Part shown: piece after piece, positions 35,167 through 43,980 of the stretch | How positions within the stretch are numbered: position 1 is the first letter of the stretch | Layout: the number at the start of each line of letters is the position of its first letter | NCBI RefSeq assembly: GCF_020554865.1 | Contig: NZ_JAJCIC010000003.1 | Span: forward strand, 1-64,000 | DNA length: 64,000 nucleotides | Reading direction: 5' to 3' | DNA from: Lacrimispora sp. 210928-DFI.3.58 | GTDB lineage: Bacteria; Bacillota; Clostridia; Lachnospirales; Lachnospiraceae | Translations under genes and position numbers: made by a program | The notes under the pieces: generated by a model | The model's input: only the letters and a program-made list of their open reading frames with translations | What the model was told of the DNA's origin: nothing | Database searches by the model: none

Positions 35167-35277
35167 ATAAAAAATTTCTGCTATCGACAAATTTTTCGGG
35201 ACTTCGACAGAGAGAATATGCTATAACAACAACTGTCAGTGATAGACACATACTAATAGACATAGGAGGAAGTAGAA

Positions 35278-35493
35278 GTGAACGACATTTTCAGACAAAT
35301 AGCAAAAGAAAATGGAACAACCGAAAAAGCAGTAAAAGAGGAAATGAAGTTTGCCATTCGGGAAGCAATGAAAAGTGCTGAACCGGAAGCAATCGCTTTT
35401 TGGAAAGCAGTTGCACCGGACGGAAAAGAGCCGCCGATAGAAAAGGTCATAGCAATGATTGCGTTGAATGTTAATAATAGAATGTATAATTGA
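35278..35493 (+). CDS. Small protein resembling Spo0A C-terminal domain
   Basis: 71 aa, GTG start with TAGGAGGA upstream. The IFRQIAKENGTTEKAVKEEMKFAIREAM and IEKVIAMIALNVNNR helices resemble the small Spo0A-C-like proteins found in gut clostridial elements. It may be a DNA-binding regulator. A UUCG hairpin terminator follows at once. Confidence 0.6.
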   Translation: MNDIFRQIAKENGTTEKAVKEEMKFAIREAMKSAEPEAIAFWKAVAPDGKEPPIEKVIAMIALNVNNRMYN

Positions 35494-35516
35494 GGTGCTT
35501 CGGCATCTCTTTTTTA
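35492..35516 (+). terminator. UUCG-tetraloop terminator
   Basis: GAGGTGC-TTCG-GCATCTC (one G-U pair) followed by TTTTTT. The stem starts at the stop codon of the preceding gene. Confidence 0.9.
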
Positions 35517-35597
35517 TTATTCTTTAGAAGAGTTGCATTAGGTGTTTGCAAAAAGTGACACCTTAGTGTCTGAAAGGTTACATTTCTGTCTGAAATC

Positions 35598-35626
35598 TTG
35601 AAATGCCTGAAAATTTAATATATAAT
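35598..35626 (+). promoter_or_regulatory. Promoter of the XRE-hsd operon
   Basis: TTGAAA (35598-35603), a 17-bp spacer and TATAAT (35621-35626). TGTCTGAAA occurs twice just upstream and could be a regulator site. Confidence 0.75.
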
Positions 35627-35679
35627 GTTAAATGGTTAACTGTAACGAAGAAGAATTATAAGATGAAGAGGTGTTACTG

Positions 35680-35889
35680 ATGAAGATATGCTATAACAAA
35701 CTTCAAAAACTTATGATTGACAATCAAATGAAAAGACAGGATTTAATGCGTGCAGCCGAAATTACATCATACGCTGCAACGAAGATAAATAAGAATGAGC
35801 CAGTATCTCTTGAAGTACTGATGAGGATATGTCAGGTGTTTCATTGTGATATTGGAGATATATGCGAAGTTATTTTAGACGAAGATTAA
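35680..35889 (+). CDS. Small Cro/C1-type HTH regulator of the restriction locus
   Basis: 69 aa from ATG at 35680 (GAAGAGGTG upstream). Almost only an HTH domain (LMIDNQMKRQDLMRAAEI; VSLEVLMRICQVFHCDIGDI). It is 19 nt before hsdM and probably acts as a C-protein-like timer or repressor of the restriction operon. That role is inferred from position. Confidence 0.8.
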   Translation: MKICYNKLQKLMIDNQMKRQDLMRAAEITSYAATKINKNEPVSLEVLMRICQVFHCDIGDICEVILDED

Positions 35890-35908
35890 AACACGGAGGT
35901 AATTATAG

Positions 35909-37480
35909 ATGGCAAGGGCTGCTAAACCAAAGAAAGAAATATCAATGGAAGAAGCACTTTGGAAAAGTGCTGATAAACTGAGAGGTTCTGTTGAGCCTGC
36001 GGAGTATAAGCACGTTGTTCTGAGTTTATTCTTCCTTAAATTTGCCAGTGACAAGTTTGAGGAATGCCGTAATAAGATTATTTCTACACACGGCGAAAAG
36101 TATGCGGATATGAAGCCGTTTTATACTCAGGAAAATGTATTCTATCTTCCTGAAGAAAGCCGTTGGAAGTACATTATTGAAAATGCAAAGCAGGACGATA
36201 TTGCCCTGAAGATAGATACAGCACTTTATACGATTGAAAAGAACAACCCGGCACTGAAAGGTGCTTTGCCGGATAACTATTACTCCCGCTTACATATTGA
36301 TACGGCAAAGTTGGCTTCTTTGCTTGATGAAATCAATCGTATCAACACTGATGATAAAGAGAACGACATTATAGGTCGTGTATATGAGTATTTTCTTAGT
36401 AAGTTCGCTCTTGCAGAAGGAAAAGGTAAAGGAGAGTTCTACACACCAAAGTGTATTGTAAACCTGATTGCCGAAATGCTTGAGCCTTACGATGGAATAC
36501 TTTATGACCCTTGTTGCGGTTCGGGCGGTATGTTTGTGCAGTCCATCAAGTTCGTAGAAGCACACAGCGGTAATAAAAAGAAAGTGTCTATTTACGGTCA
36601 GGAATACACAAATACCACTTTCAAACTGGCAAAAATGAACTTAGCTATCCGTGGTATTTCTGCAAATCTTGGAGAAATGGCAGCCAATACATTTACCAAT
36701 GACCAGCACAAAGACCTTAAAGCAGATTTCATTATGGCAAACCCGCCTTTCAATCAGAAGCAGTGGAGAGCCGAAAATGAGCTTGTAGATGACCCTCGTT
36801 GGAACGGCTATGAAGTTCCGCCGACAAGTAATGCAAACTATGGTTGGATACTGAATATTGTTTCCAAACTCTCTCAAAACGGTGTAGCAGGTTTCTTGCT
36901 TGCCAATGGTGCATTATCTGATGATGGTACAGAGTTAAAAATCAGACAGCAGCTTATAGAAAATCATTTGGTAGAAGCAATCATTATTCTTCCGAGAAAC
37001 CTTTTCTATACCACAGACATCAGCGTTACCCTTTGGGTACTCAATAAGAATAAAAAGGCTCGTGTCGTGGAACAGAATGGAAAGCTAAAACGCTATCGTA
37101 ATCGAGAAGATGAAATACTCTTTATGGATTTACGACAGATGGGCAGTCCTTATGAGAAGAAGTACATTGAATTGACAGAGGAAGATAGAGCCAAAGTTAC
37201 AAGTGTATATCATAACTGGCAGCAGGAAGGCTATGAGGAAACTTATGAGAATGTGCCGGAATTTTGCTATTCTGCTTCTTTTGATGAAGTAAAGGAAAAA
37301 GGATTTACTCTTGTACCGAGCAGATATATTGAGTTTGTCAACCGTGATGAGAACATCGACTTTGATACCAAAATGAAATCATTGCAGGGAGAACTCAAAG
37401 AACTTCTTGCTCAAGAGGAAAAATCTAAATCAGATTTGCTTGCTGTATTTAAGGAGTTGGGATATGAAATCGAATTATGA
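35909..37480 (+). CDS. hsdM: Type I restriction-modification methylase subunit HsdM
   Basis: 523 aa. N6-adenine methyltransferase with motif I DPCCGSGGM (about 199-207) and catalytic NPPF (about 275-278). The N-terminal HsdM_N helical domain is at about 12-140. It forms the M2S methylase with HsdS. ACGGAGGT ribosome binding site. Overlaps hsdS-a by 17 nt. Confidence 0.95.
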   Translation: MARAAKPKKEISMEEALWKSADKLRGSVEPAEYKHVVLSLFFLKFASDKFEECRNKIISTHGEKYADMKPFYTQENVFYLPEESRWKYIIENAKQDDIALKIDTALYTIEKNNPALKGALPDNYYSRLHIDTAKLASLLDEINRINTDDKENDIIGRVYEYFLSKFALAEGKGKGEFYTPKCIVNLIAEMLEPYDGILYDPCCGSGGMFVQSIKFVEAHSGNKKKVSIYGQEYTNTTFKLAKMNLAIRGISANLGEMAANTFTNDQHKDLKADFIMANPPFNQKQWRAENELVDDPRWNGYEVPPTSNANYGWILNIVSKLSQNGVAGFLLANGALSDDGTELKIRQQLIENHLVEAIIILPRNLFYTTDISVTLWVLNKNKKARVVEQNGKLKRYRNREDEILFMDLRQMGSPYEKKYIELTEEDRAKVTSVYHNWQQEGYEETYENVPEFCYSASFDEVKEKGFTLVPSRYIEFVNRDENIDFDTKMKSLQGELKELLAQEEKSKSDLLAVFKELGYEIEL

Positions 37481-37988
37481 TATTTTAGGAAACCATATCC
37501 GACTGATTGATACTCGGAACAGAGAAAGCATAACAGACAGAGTTTTGGGAATTAACATAGACAAGTTCTTTATGCCGTCGGTTGCAAATGTCATTGGTAC
37601 GGATTTGAGTAAATATAAACTGATAACAAAAGGAAAGTTTGCGTGTAATCCAATGCACGTTGGTCGTGATGAACGACTTCCGGTTGCATTGTATGATGAA
37701 GAAGAACCTGCTATTGTTTCTCCGGCGTATTTTATGTTTGAGGTAGTAGATAACAGCATTTTGAATGAAGATTATCTGATGATGTGGTTTCGCAGACCGG
37801 AATTTGACCGAATTTGTTGGTTACATACTGACGGGAGCGTTCGTGGTGGGATTACTTGGGATGATATATGCAGACTAGAATTGCCTATTCCGCCTATTGA
37901 AAACCAGCTTGAAATAGTGAACAGTTATAAGGCAATTACGGAGAGAATTGCTTTAAAGCAGAAGATAAATGATAATTTAGCGGCTTGA
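37464..37988 (+). CDS. hsdS: HsdS 5' half, copy a (one target domain, expressed orientation)
   Basis: 174 aa, half the usual HsdS length. One target-recognition domain (ILGNHIRLIDTRN start) and the central conserved helix ending KQKINDNL, then AA and stop. The stop lies just past a 15-bp inverted repeat (37966-37980). Inversion of 37966-38548 would join it in frame to the minus-strand cassette and give an about 365-aa two-domain HsdS. It is the copy next to hsdM. As a half subunit it might also act as a dimer. Confidence 0.88.
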   Translation: MKSNYDILGNHIRLIDTRNRESITDRVLGINIDKFFMPSVANVIGTDLSKYKLITKGKFACNPMHVGRDERLPVALYDEEEPAIVSPAYFMFEVVDNSILNEDYLMMWFRRPEFDRICWLHTDGSVRGGITWDDICRLELPIPPIENQLEIVNSYKAITERIALKQKINDNLAA

Positions 37989-38548
37989 CATTGTTGTAAG
38001 AATTATTTTCTGCAATTCTTGCAGTTTTTCTATTTCAGAAAGATTTTCTTCTTTGCAATAAATAAGGCTCATAACCTTTTGGGAGAAAGATTTCTGTAAT
38101 TCAAGTGGTGGAATTGCTATTCCATAAGCATGAACATCGTTTCGATTTAATGTAGGAACTGCACTACCACCAACAAAGCCATCATAATTTAGATTTTTGA
38201 GCAAATAAAATACCCACAACGGTTCTGCTTCATAAATTTGTTTTACATAGAGCGATGTGTTATGTGTCCAACAGTTGCAAAGGTACAATCTTGGGTTGCC
38301 AATATTGCCGCTTCGTCCCATTACAATAACAGGAGCTTCAGCAGTAAACTCATCATGATACCCAATTGTTCCGGTTGAACCTGCAACGGGATATTTACCA
38401 CCAGTCATTTCAGTTCGAGGTAAATCATGCCCCCTTTGTAGTTGCAACACATCGCCAACAGTGCCTTGTTTCCAAGAAGATTTATCTGAGTTGGACTCAA
38501 AATATTTTTGATACAATGTTTGAGCAGTATCGTCTAAATTATCATTTA
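37966..38548. repeat. Invertible segment a
   Basis: Bounded by TAAATGATAATTTAG (37966-37980) and its reverse complement (38534-38548), 583 bp in all. Codon phase on both sides is AAT-GAT-AAT-TTA, so recombination keeps the frame. The same 15-mer bounds segments b and c. Confidence 0.9.
37977..38548 (-). pseudogene. Silent HsdS 3' cassette a (reverse orientation)
   Basis: Open frame on the minus strand with no own start: it begins in the inverted repeat (NDNL), then DDTAQTLYQKYFES, a second target-recognition domain (GTVGDVLQLQRGHDLPRTEMTGG) and a C-terminal helix ending TTMSSR. It reads as the second half of an HsdS and becomes the C-terminus of hsdS-a after inversion. Intact, not decayed. 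Confidence 0.85.
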
Positions 38549-38634
38549 CAATAGAACTCCCATCAGTGGCGGGAGTTAAAACAAGGGACTGCCACTGGTA
38601 GTCGTTCTCTTAAAAAAGAAAAGGAGAATTGACT
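38549..38634 (+). promoter_or_regulatory. Leader of recombinase 1 with competing hairpins
   Basis: AACTCCC/GGGAGTT (38555-38577) and GACTGCC/GGTAGTC (38587-38603) form two hairpins. CAGTGGC (38564-38570) in the first loop can instead pair with GCCACTG (38591-38597) in the second. An almost identical copy lies at 40815-40900. It may switch recombinase expression or be an accessory recombination site. Confidence 0.5.
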
Positions 38635-39618
38635 ATGAAACAGAACCTAATCACTGATGTTATTCAAGGAATGTTACCTTATCTGAATAACGCACAGACA
38701 GAAAGATTGCAAGAGGTGTTGCAGTATACACTTTTTGATTATGAGGTAACAAAGATAAAAAAAGATGAGGAACTTTCAGAACAGAATTTAGTAGAATCTT
38801 TCCTATCGGCAAAGCGTATTGAAGGCTGTTCTGAGAAAACTCTGAAATACTATAATGCAACGATACAGTCAATGCTTGATGGTATTGGAAAGAGTATCAA
38901 ATATATCGTAACTGACGACATTCGTTGTTATTTGACAGAGTATCAAGCAAAGAAAAAATCAAGTAAAGTTACGATAGATAATATAAGACGAATACTTTCC
39001 AGTTTTTTCTCTTGGCTTGAGGACGAGGATTATATTTTGAAAAGTCCGGTCAGGCGAATACATAAGGTTAAGACCGGAACAAACATTAAGGAAACTTATT
39101 CAGATGAAGCACTTGAATTGATGAGAGATAATTGCACAGAACTCAGGGACTTGGCGATGATTGATATGCTTGCTTCAACGGGGATGCGTGTCGGAGAAAT
39201 GGTGTTGCTAAATCGTGAGGATATAGACTTTAACGAAAGAGAATGTGTGGTTTTCGGCAAAGGCGATAAGGAGCGAATAGTATATTTTGATGCAAGAACA
39301 AAAATACATTTGCAGAATTACTTAAATAGCCGAAAGGACGACAATCCAGCACTTTTTGTTTCATTACAATCTCCGTATAATCGAATGAATATCGGAGGTA
39401 TTGAAGTGAGATTACGACAGCTTGGAAAACGCTTGGGATTAAATAAGGTACACCCTCATAAATTCAGGCGAACACTTGCAACAATGGCAATAGACAAAGG
39501 AATGCCAATAGAGCAGCTTCAGCAGCTCTTGGGGCATAGAAGAATAGATACGACATTGCAATATGCAATGGTCAAGCAGAGCAATGTGAAAATTGCTCAT
39601 AGAAAATACATTGGTTAA
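38635..39618 (+). CDS. Tyrosine recombinase 1 (hsdS invertase)
   Basis: 327 aa from ATG at 38635 (AAAGGAG 8 nt upstream). XerC/D-like: core-binding domain (about 55-140), catalytic Arg in STGMRVGEM (about 183), HPHKFRRT (about 274-281), LLGHRRIDTT (about 297-306) and Tyr in LQYA (about 309). It is about 95% identical to recombinase 2 and lies between inverted hsdS halves, so it most likely catalyses inversion at the 15-bp sites. Its stop is 10 nt before hsdS-b. Confidence 0.9.
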   Translation: MKQNLITDVIQGMLPYLNNAQTERLQEVLQYTLFDYEVTKIKKDEELSEQNLVESFLSAKRIEGCSEKTLKYYNATIQSMLDGIGKSIKYIVTDDIRCYLTEYQAKKKSSKVTIDNIRRILSSFFSWLEDEDYILKSPVRRIHKVKTGTNIKETYSDEALELMRDNCTELRDLAMIDMLASTGMRVGEMVLLNREDIDFNERECVVFGKGDKERIVYFDARTKIHLQNYLNSRKDDNPALFVSLQSPYNRMNIGGIEVRLRQLGKRLGLNKVHPHKFRRTLATMAIDKGMPIEQLQQLLGHRRIDTTLQYAMVKQSNVKIAHRKYIG

Positions 39619-39628
39619 GGTGGTAGGA

Positions 39629-40150
39629 ATGGAAAAAGGATATAAGATATTAGGCAATTACATTCGACTTGTGGACGAGCGTAATAAGAATTTAGCCGTA
39701 ACAAAGTTGCTTGGCGTAAGTATAAGTAAAAAATTTATTCCTTCAATCGCAAATATTGTAGGAACTGATTTATCGAATTATAAGATAGTCAGAACGGGAC
39801 AGTTTGCATACGGACCCGTTACTTCACGAAATGGAGAGAAAATTTCTATTGCTTATTTAGATGAAGAAGATTGTATCATTTCAAGCTCTTATACAGTTTT
39901 TGAAGTTGAAAATAAAGAGGAACTTGACCCTGAATATCTTATGCTTTGGTTCAGCCGACCAGAATTTGACCGTTATGCAAGGTATAAGTCACACGGAAGC
40001 GTAAGAGAGATTTTCGATTGGAATGAGCTTTGTATGGTGGAACTTCCAGTACCAGATATTGAAAAGCAGAGAAAAATAGTGAAAGCCTACAAGACGATAA
40101 CCGATAGAATAGATTTGAAACAGAAGATAAATGATAATTTAGCGGCTTAA
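39629..40150 (+). CDS. hsdS: HsdS 5' half, copy b
   Basis: 173 aa, related to copies a and c but with a different recognition domain. Ends KQKINDNLAA with the stop beyond the inverted repeat 40128-40142. AAGGTGG-TAGGA ribosome binding site; likely co-transcribed with recombinase 1. It is completed by inversion of 40128-40814. Confidence 0.85.
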   Translation: MEKGYKILGNYIRLVDERNKNLAVTKLLGVSISKKFIPSIANIVGTDLSNYKIVRTGQFAYGPVTSRNGEKISIAYLDEEDCIISSSYTVFEVENKEELDPEYLMLWFSRPEFDRYARYKSHGSVREIFDWNELCMVELPVPDIEKQRKIVKAYKTITDRIDLKQKINDNLAA

Positions 40151-40814
40151 TATGCCAGCTTTGCCAATAAAACAGATTGCAATTCATAAAGTCTTTGAAT
40201 TTCGATAGTATTTGCTTCGATTTGCTCATTAAATATATCGAATTTATGTTGAAAGTCCTCTATAACTTCTGCTGGGGGTACGAGGATTTTCATTGACTGT
40301 ATATTGTACATCGGTAACTTAGATTGAACTGCACCAACTGTTAATAATTCAATCTCTTTTATTTGCTTTTTATAGCAAAGAGTATAGTAAAGATAATCAG
40401 GGGTAACCGTATGAATATTAGCCAGTTTAACGCAGTTTTCAGTAAGGTTTGCATTGTTGAGCGAAGTATGTATTTTTCCTATCAAGCCAATAGTTCCAAC
40501 GATAGAAATAACAATATCGTTAGTATTGACAATATACCGTGATATAGCAGAATGTGTTTCTTCATCAATATATTGAAATTGATTGGTCAGACACACATAC
40601 CGATTGCTTCCCAAATCACGCACACGGATATATGGGTGTGCGGTTGGAGTATCAAGCAGTTCGCCATCGGCAGGGAGTCGTTTCCCACCTTTAATTGAAC
40701 AAAGACTATCTAATGTAGCAATACTGTAACCATCTGGTAGTTCATTTTCATTATAAAAAGCTGCAAATTGCTCCTGAAACAATGATTGAGCAGTTTCTTC
40801 TAAATTATCATTTA
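40128..40814. repeat. Invertible segment b
   Basis: Bounded by the same 15-mer in opposite orientation (40128-40142, 40800-40814), 687 bp in all. Confidence 0.9.
40147..40814 (-). pseudogene. Silent HsdS 3' cassette b (reverse orientation)
   Basis: The minus-strand frame begins in the repeat (NDNLEETAQSLFQEQF), carries a recognition domain (SIATLDSLCSIKGGKRLP; TIGLIGKIHTSLNN) and ends RLYELQSVLLAKLAY. Unrelated in its variable part to cassettes a and c. Intact. Confidence 0.85.
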
Positions 40815-40900
40815 CAATAGAACTCCCATCAGTGGCGGGAGTTAAAACAAGGGACTGCCACTGGTAGTCGTTCTCTTAAAAAACAAAAGGAGAATTGACT
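40815..40900 (+). promoter_or_regulatory. Leader of recombinase 2 (copy of 38549-38634)
   Basis: Near-identical to the leader at 38549-38634, with the same hairpins and the same alternative CAGTGGC/GCCACTG pairing. Together with the recombinase gene it forms a tandemly duplicated unit of about 2.27 kb. Confidence 0.5.
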
Positions 40901-41884
40901 ATGAAAAAGAACCTAATTACAGATGTTATTCAAGGAATGTTACCTTACCTGAATAACGCACAGACAGAAAGATTGCAAGAGGTGTTGCAGCATACACTTT
41001 TTGATTATGAGGTAACAAAGACAGAAAGAGATAAGGAACTTTCAGAACAGAATTTAGTAGAATCTTTCCTATCGGCAAAGCGTATTGAAGGCTGTTCGGA
41101 GAAAACCTTGAAATACTATAATGCAACGATACAATCGATGCTTGATGGCATTGGAAAGGGTATCAAATATATTGTGACCGACGATATTCGTTGCTATTTG
41201 ACCGAGTATCAGGCTAAGAAAAAATCAAGTAAGGTTACGATAGATAATATAAGACGAATACTTTCCAGTTTTTTCTCTTGGCTTGAGGACGAGGATTATA
41301 TTTTGAAAAGTCCGGTCAGGCGAATACATAAGGTTAAGACCGGAACGAACATTAAAGAAACCTACTCTGATGAAGCACTTGAATTGATGAGGGATAATTG
41401 CAAGGAACTCAGGGACTTGGCAATGATTGATATGCTTGCCTCAACGGGTATGCGTGTCGGAGAAATGGTGTTGCTAAATCGTGAGGATATAGATTTTAAC
41501 GAAAGAGAATGTGTTGTTTTCGGTAAAGGGGATAAAGAGCGAATAGTTTATTTTGATGCAAGAACAAAAATACATTTGCAGAACTACTTGAATAGCCGAA
41601 AGGACGATAATCCGGCACTTTTTGTATCATTACAATTTCCGTATAATCGAATGAATATCGGAGGTATTGAAGTGAGATTACGACAGCTTGGAAAACGATT
41701 GGGACTAAATAAGGTACACCCTCATAAATTCAGGCGAACACTTGCGACAATGGCAATAGACAAAGGAATGCCAATAGAGCAGCTTCAGCAGCTCTTGGGA
41801 CATAAAAGAATAGATACTACATTGCAATATGCAATGGTTAAGCAGAGTAATGTGAAAATTGCTCATAGAAAATACATTGGTTAA
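40901..41884 (+). CDS. Tyrosine recombinase 2 (hsdS invertase)
   Basis: 327 aa; differs from recombinase 1 at only a scatter of positions (for example KIKKDEE versus TERDKEL at about 47-53, SPYN versus FPYN), with all catalytic residues kept. The close similarity points to recent duplication with its leader. It is followed after 10 nt by hsdS-c. Confidence 0.9.
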   Translation: MKKNLITDVIQGMLPYLNNAQTERLQEVLQHTLFDYEVTKTERDKELSEQNLVESFLSAKRIEGCSEKTLKYYNATIQSMLDGIGKGIKYIVTDDIRCYLTEYQAKKKSSKVTIDNIRRILSSFFSWLEDEDYILKSPVRRIHKVKTGTNIKETYSDEALELMRDNCKELRDLAMIDMLASTGMRVGEMVLLNREDIDFNERECVVFGKGDKERIVYFDARTKIHLQNYLNSRKDDNPALFVSLQFPYNRMNIGGIEVRLRQLGKRLGLNKVHPHKFRRTLATMAIDKGMPIEQLQQLLGHKRIDTTLQYAMVKQSNVKIAHRKYIG

Positions 41885-41894
41885 GGTGGTAGGA

Positions 41895-42419
41895 ATGAAA
41901 GAAGGATACAGATTTCTTGGGGAATATATACGACAGGTAGATATTCGCAATAAGGAAGGAAAAAAAGAAAATCTCTTAGGTGTTTCTGTACAAAAGCAGT
42001 TTATTCAGTCTATTGCAAATACTGTTGGGACAGATTTTACAAAGTATAAGATAGTTAAAAAAGGACAATTCACATATATACCAGATACCTCTCGTAGAGG
42101 AGATAAAATCGCTATTGCATTGCTTGAAGATTATGAAGAAGGGCTTGTAAGCAATGTTTATACAGTATTTGAGGTGATAGATACAGAGAAACTTTTGCCG
42201 GAATATTTAATGTTGTGGTTTAGCCGCCCTGAATTTGATAGATATGCTCGTTTTAAATCGCACGGCAGTGTACGTGAAGTAATGGATTGGGAGGAAATGT
42301 GTAAGGTGGAACTTCCAGTACCAGATATTGAAAAGCAGAGAAAAATCGTGAAAGCCTACAAGACAATAACCGATAGAATAGCTTTGAAACAGAAGATAAA
42401 TGATAATTTAGTAGCTTGA
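41895..42419 (+). CDS. hsdS: HsdS 5' half, copy c
   Basis: 174 aa; start GYRFLGEYIRQVD, central helix ending KQKINDNLVA then stop. It is closest to copy b in the second half. The inverted repeat lies at 42397-42411. Completed by inversion of 42397-43063. Confidence 0.85.
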   Translation: MKEGYRFLGEYIRQVDIRNKEGKKENLLGVSVQKQFIQSIANTVGTDFTKYKIVKKGQFTYIPDTSRRGDKIAIALLEDYEEGLVSNVYTVFEVIDTEKLLPEYLMLWFSRPEFDRYARFKSHGSVREVMDWEEMCKVELPVPDIEKQRKIVKAYKTITDRIALKQKINDNLVA

Positions 42420-43063
42420 TAATTTGGTTAAAAGTGTATCTTTCATATCACAAAGCATTCGTATTTCATTTGTATTAGAAAAAATTAAAGCATAAATTTT
42501 GGTGGCTATTTCCCCAAACCTTTCAAGTTCCTCATCTGAAGGTACAGGAATTTCAAACCTTTCAAGTTCTTGTTTATTTATTGCTTCACGAGTCGAACCG
42601 GATTGACCAATACCAAGTAATTTTGCTTTATTTTCAGATGTACATAAAGTACACATTATATAATAGCTCATATTTTTACCTTTATATGGTCGGATAATCA
42701 TTACATGTTGGTTGACTCTGGCGGGCAGAACATCATCAGGAACTACACAACATCGGGTAACTGATACTCCAGTTATATTAAATAATACATCTGCCTGTTG
42801 TATTTCCACATTTGCCAACGCATTTGCTTGAATTTGAGAGATATGAGCCAACTCCGGATACGAAAAGAAATAGTCAAAAACATTCATACTACGGATTAGC
42901 GATATTCCTTTATCAAAATATGCAGCTTTTCCACCTTTAGGAGTTGCACCACTACCTATTTTGGAACATAAATCTGCAAGAGGTTTTGTTATATATGTGT
43001 TTTGTGATTCCAAAAACATTTTTTTATATATAATCTGTAAAGTTGCAACTAAATTATCATTTA
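42397..43063. repeat. Invertible segment c
   Basis: Bounded by the 15-mer at 42397-42411 and 43049-43063, 667 bp. The right copy is followed directly by the ribosome binding site of the next gene (43077), without the recombinase leader. Confidence 0.9.
42408..43063 (-). pseudogene. Silent HsdS 3' cassette c (reverse orientation)
   Basis: The minus-strand frame begins in the repeat (NDNLVATLQIIYKKMF), carries a recognition domain (CSKIGSGATPKGGKAAYF; SMNVFDYFFSYPELAHI) and ends MLCDMKDTLLTKLSSY. Intact second half of an HsdS. Confidence 0.85.
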
Positions 43064-43076
43064 CAAGGAGGAACCT

Positions 43077-43949
43077 ATGTCATTAGCAGATATAATTCAG
43101 ATTATAATCGGAGTATTGTCACTGGTGGCAACAATAGCAGTTTCTTTTTTGATTTATTGGTTGCAATCACGACATGAAAAGGAAATACAGAAATTGCAAT
43201 GCGAAAAGGAACGTATAGCATTGCAAGAAAAAGCTCGACTTTTTCTAATTGATAATCAAGAGGAAAGAGATTATTTGCCGTGGTGTATTATAGCAGCTAA
43301 TCTATATCCGCTTGAAAAGCATACAAGGAAAATTTATTCGGAATACTGCCGGTGTTCTGAAGAATTACAAAATGAGATATTAAATCAAGCCGGATATAAG
43401 ATTAAACAATTTACGGGAAAGTATTGGTTACAGGGATGTATAGATAAACTTCAGCAAGATATAGAGAAATATAATTTGGGAAGGGATTATTTGTATGATG
43501 GAGCAAAATATTTTCATCGAAGCTATGATAGATACCGAGAATTAGAATGGAACGGCACTCCTAATATCTTTGAACCTATAAATAAAGAAAATCGTCTGAT
43601 GATGATTTTGAATGTGGCTCAAATATCTATTGGAGAGTATATTGATGAATATTTCTATTATTTCGTAGATAAAAAAATGGATTTTGATAAGGAAACACCT
43701 ATACCTCCGATTGATTATGTATGGGAATATCAAAGTCTAGCACACACAAGAGAAGAAACCGTTTGTATGTGGATGATGGAACTTGTTGAGAATATAGCAA
43801 CAATTATAAATAATAAGTTTGGCGAAGATGTTGATTGTCAGTTTTTCTTAGAGTATACCGACGCACAAGCAGAAACTTATGAAGATAAATATTATGAAAC
43901 AGTACAAGCACTTTATAATGCTTATTATACAAGTGTAGTTGCATCATAA
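43077..43949 (+). CDS. Membrane-anchored protein of unknown function in the restriction operon
   Basis: 290 aa; AAGGAGGAA ribosome binding site directly after inverted repeat c. One N-terminal membrane helix (about 6-30), a coiled coil (KEIQKLQCEKERIALQEKARL, about 36-56) and a helical, acidic soluble domain rich in Tyr and Trp. No known catalytic motif seen. Its place between hsdS and hsdR suggests a defence or anti-toxicity accessory, but that is only inferred from context. Confidence 0.7.
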   Translation: MSLADIIQIIIGVLSLVATIAVSFLIYWLQSRHEKEIQKLQCEKERIALQEKARLFLIDNQEERDYLPWCIIAANLYPLEKHTRKIYSEYCRCSEELQNEILNQAGYKIKQFTGKYWLQGCIDKLQQDIEKYNLGRDYLYDGAKYFHRSYDRYRELEWNGTPNIFEPINKENRLMMILNVAQISIGEYIDEYFYYFVDKKMDFDKETPIPPIDYVWEYQSLAHTREETVCMWMMELVENIATIINNKFGEDVDCQFFLEYTDAQAETYEDKYYETVQALYNAYYTSVVAS

Positions 43950-43980
43950 TTTGATGCAGAATACCAAAGGAGTGAACGCA

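Noticed and set aside
37977..43019. Minus-strand hsdS halves as independent genes
   Set aside because: They have no own start or ribosome binding site and begin in the inverted repeat in the HsdS frame, so they are silent cassettes, not separate genes.
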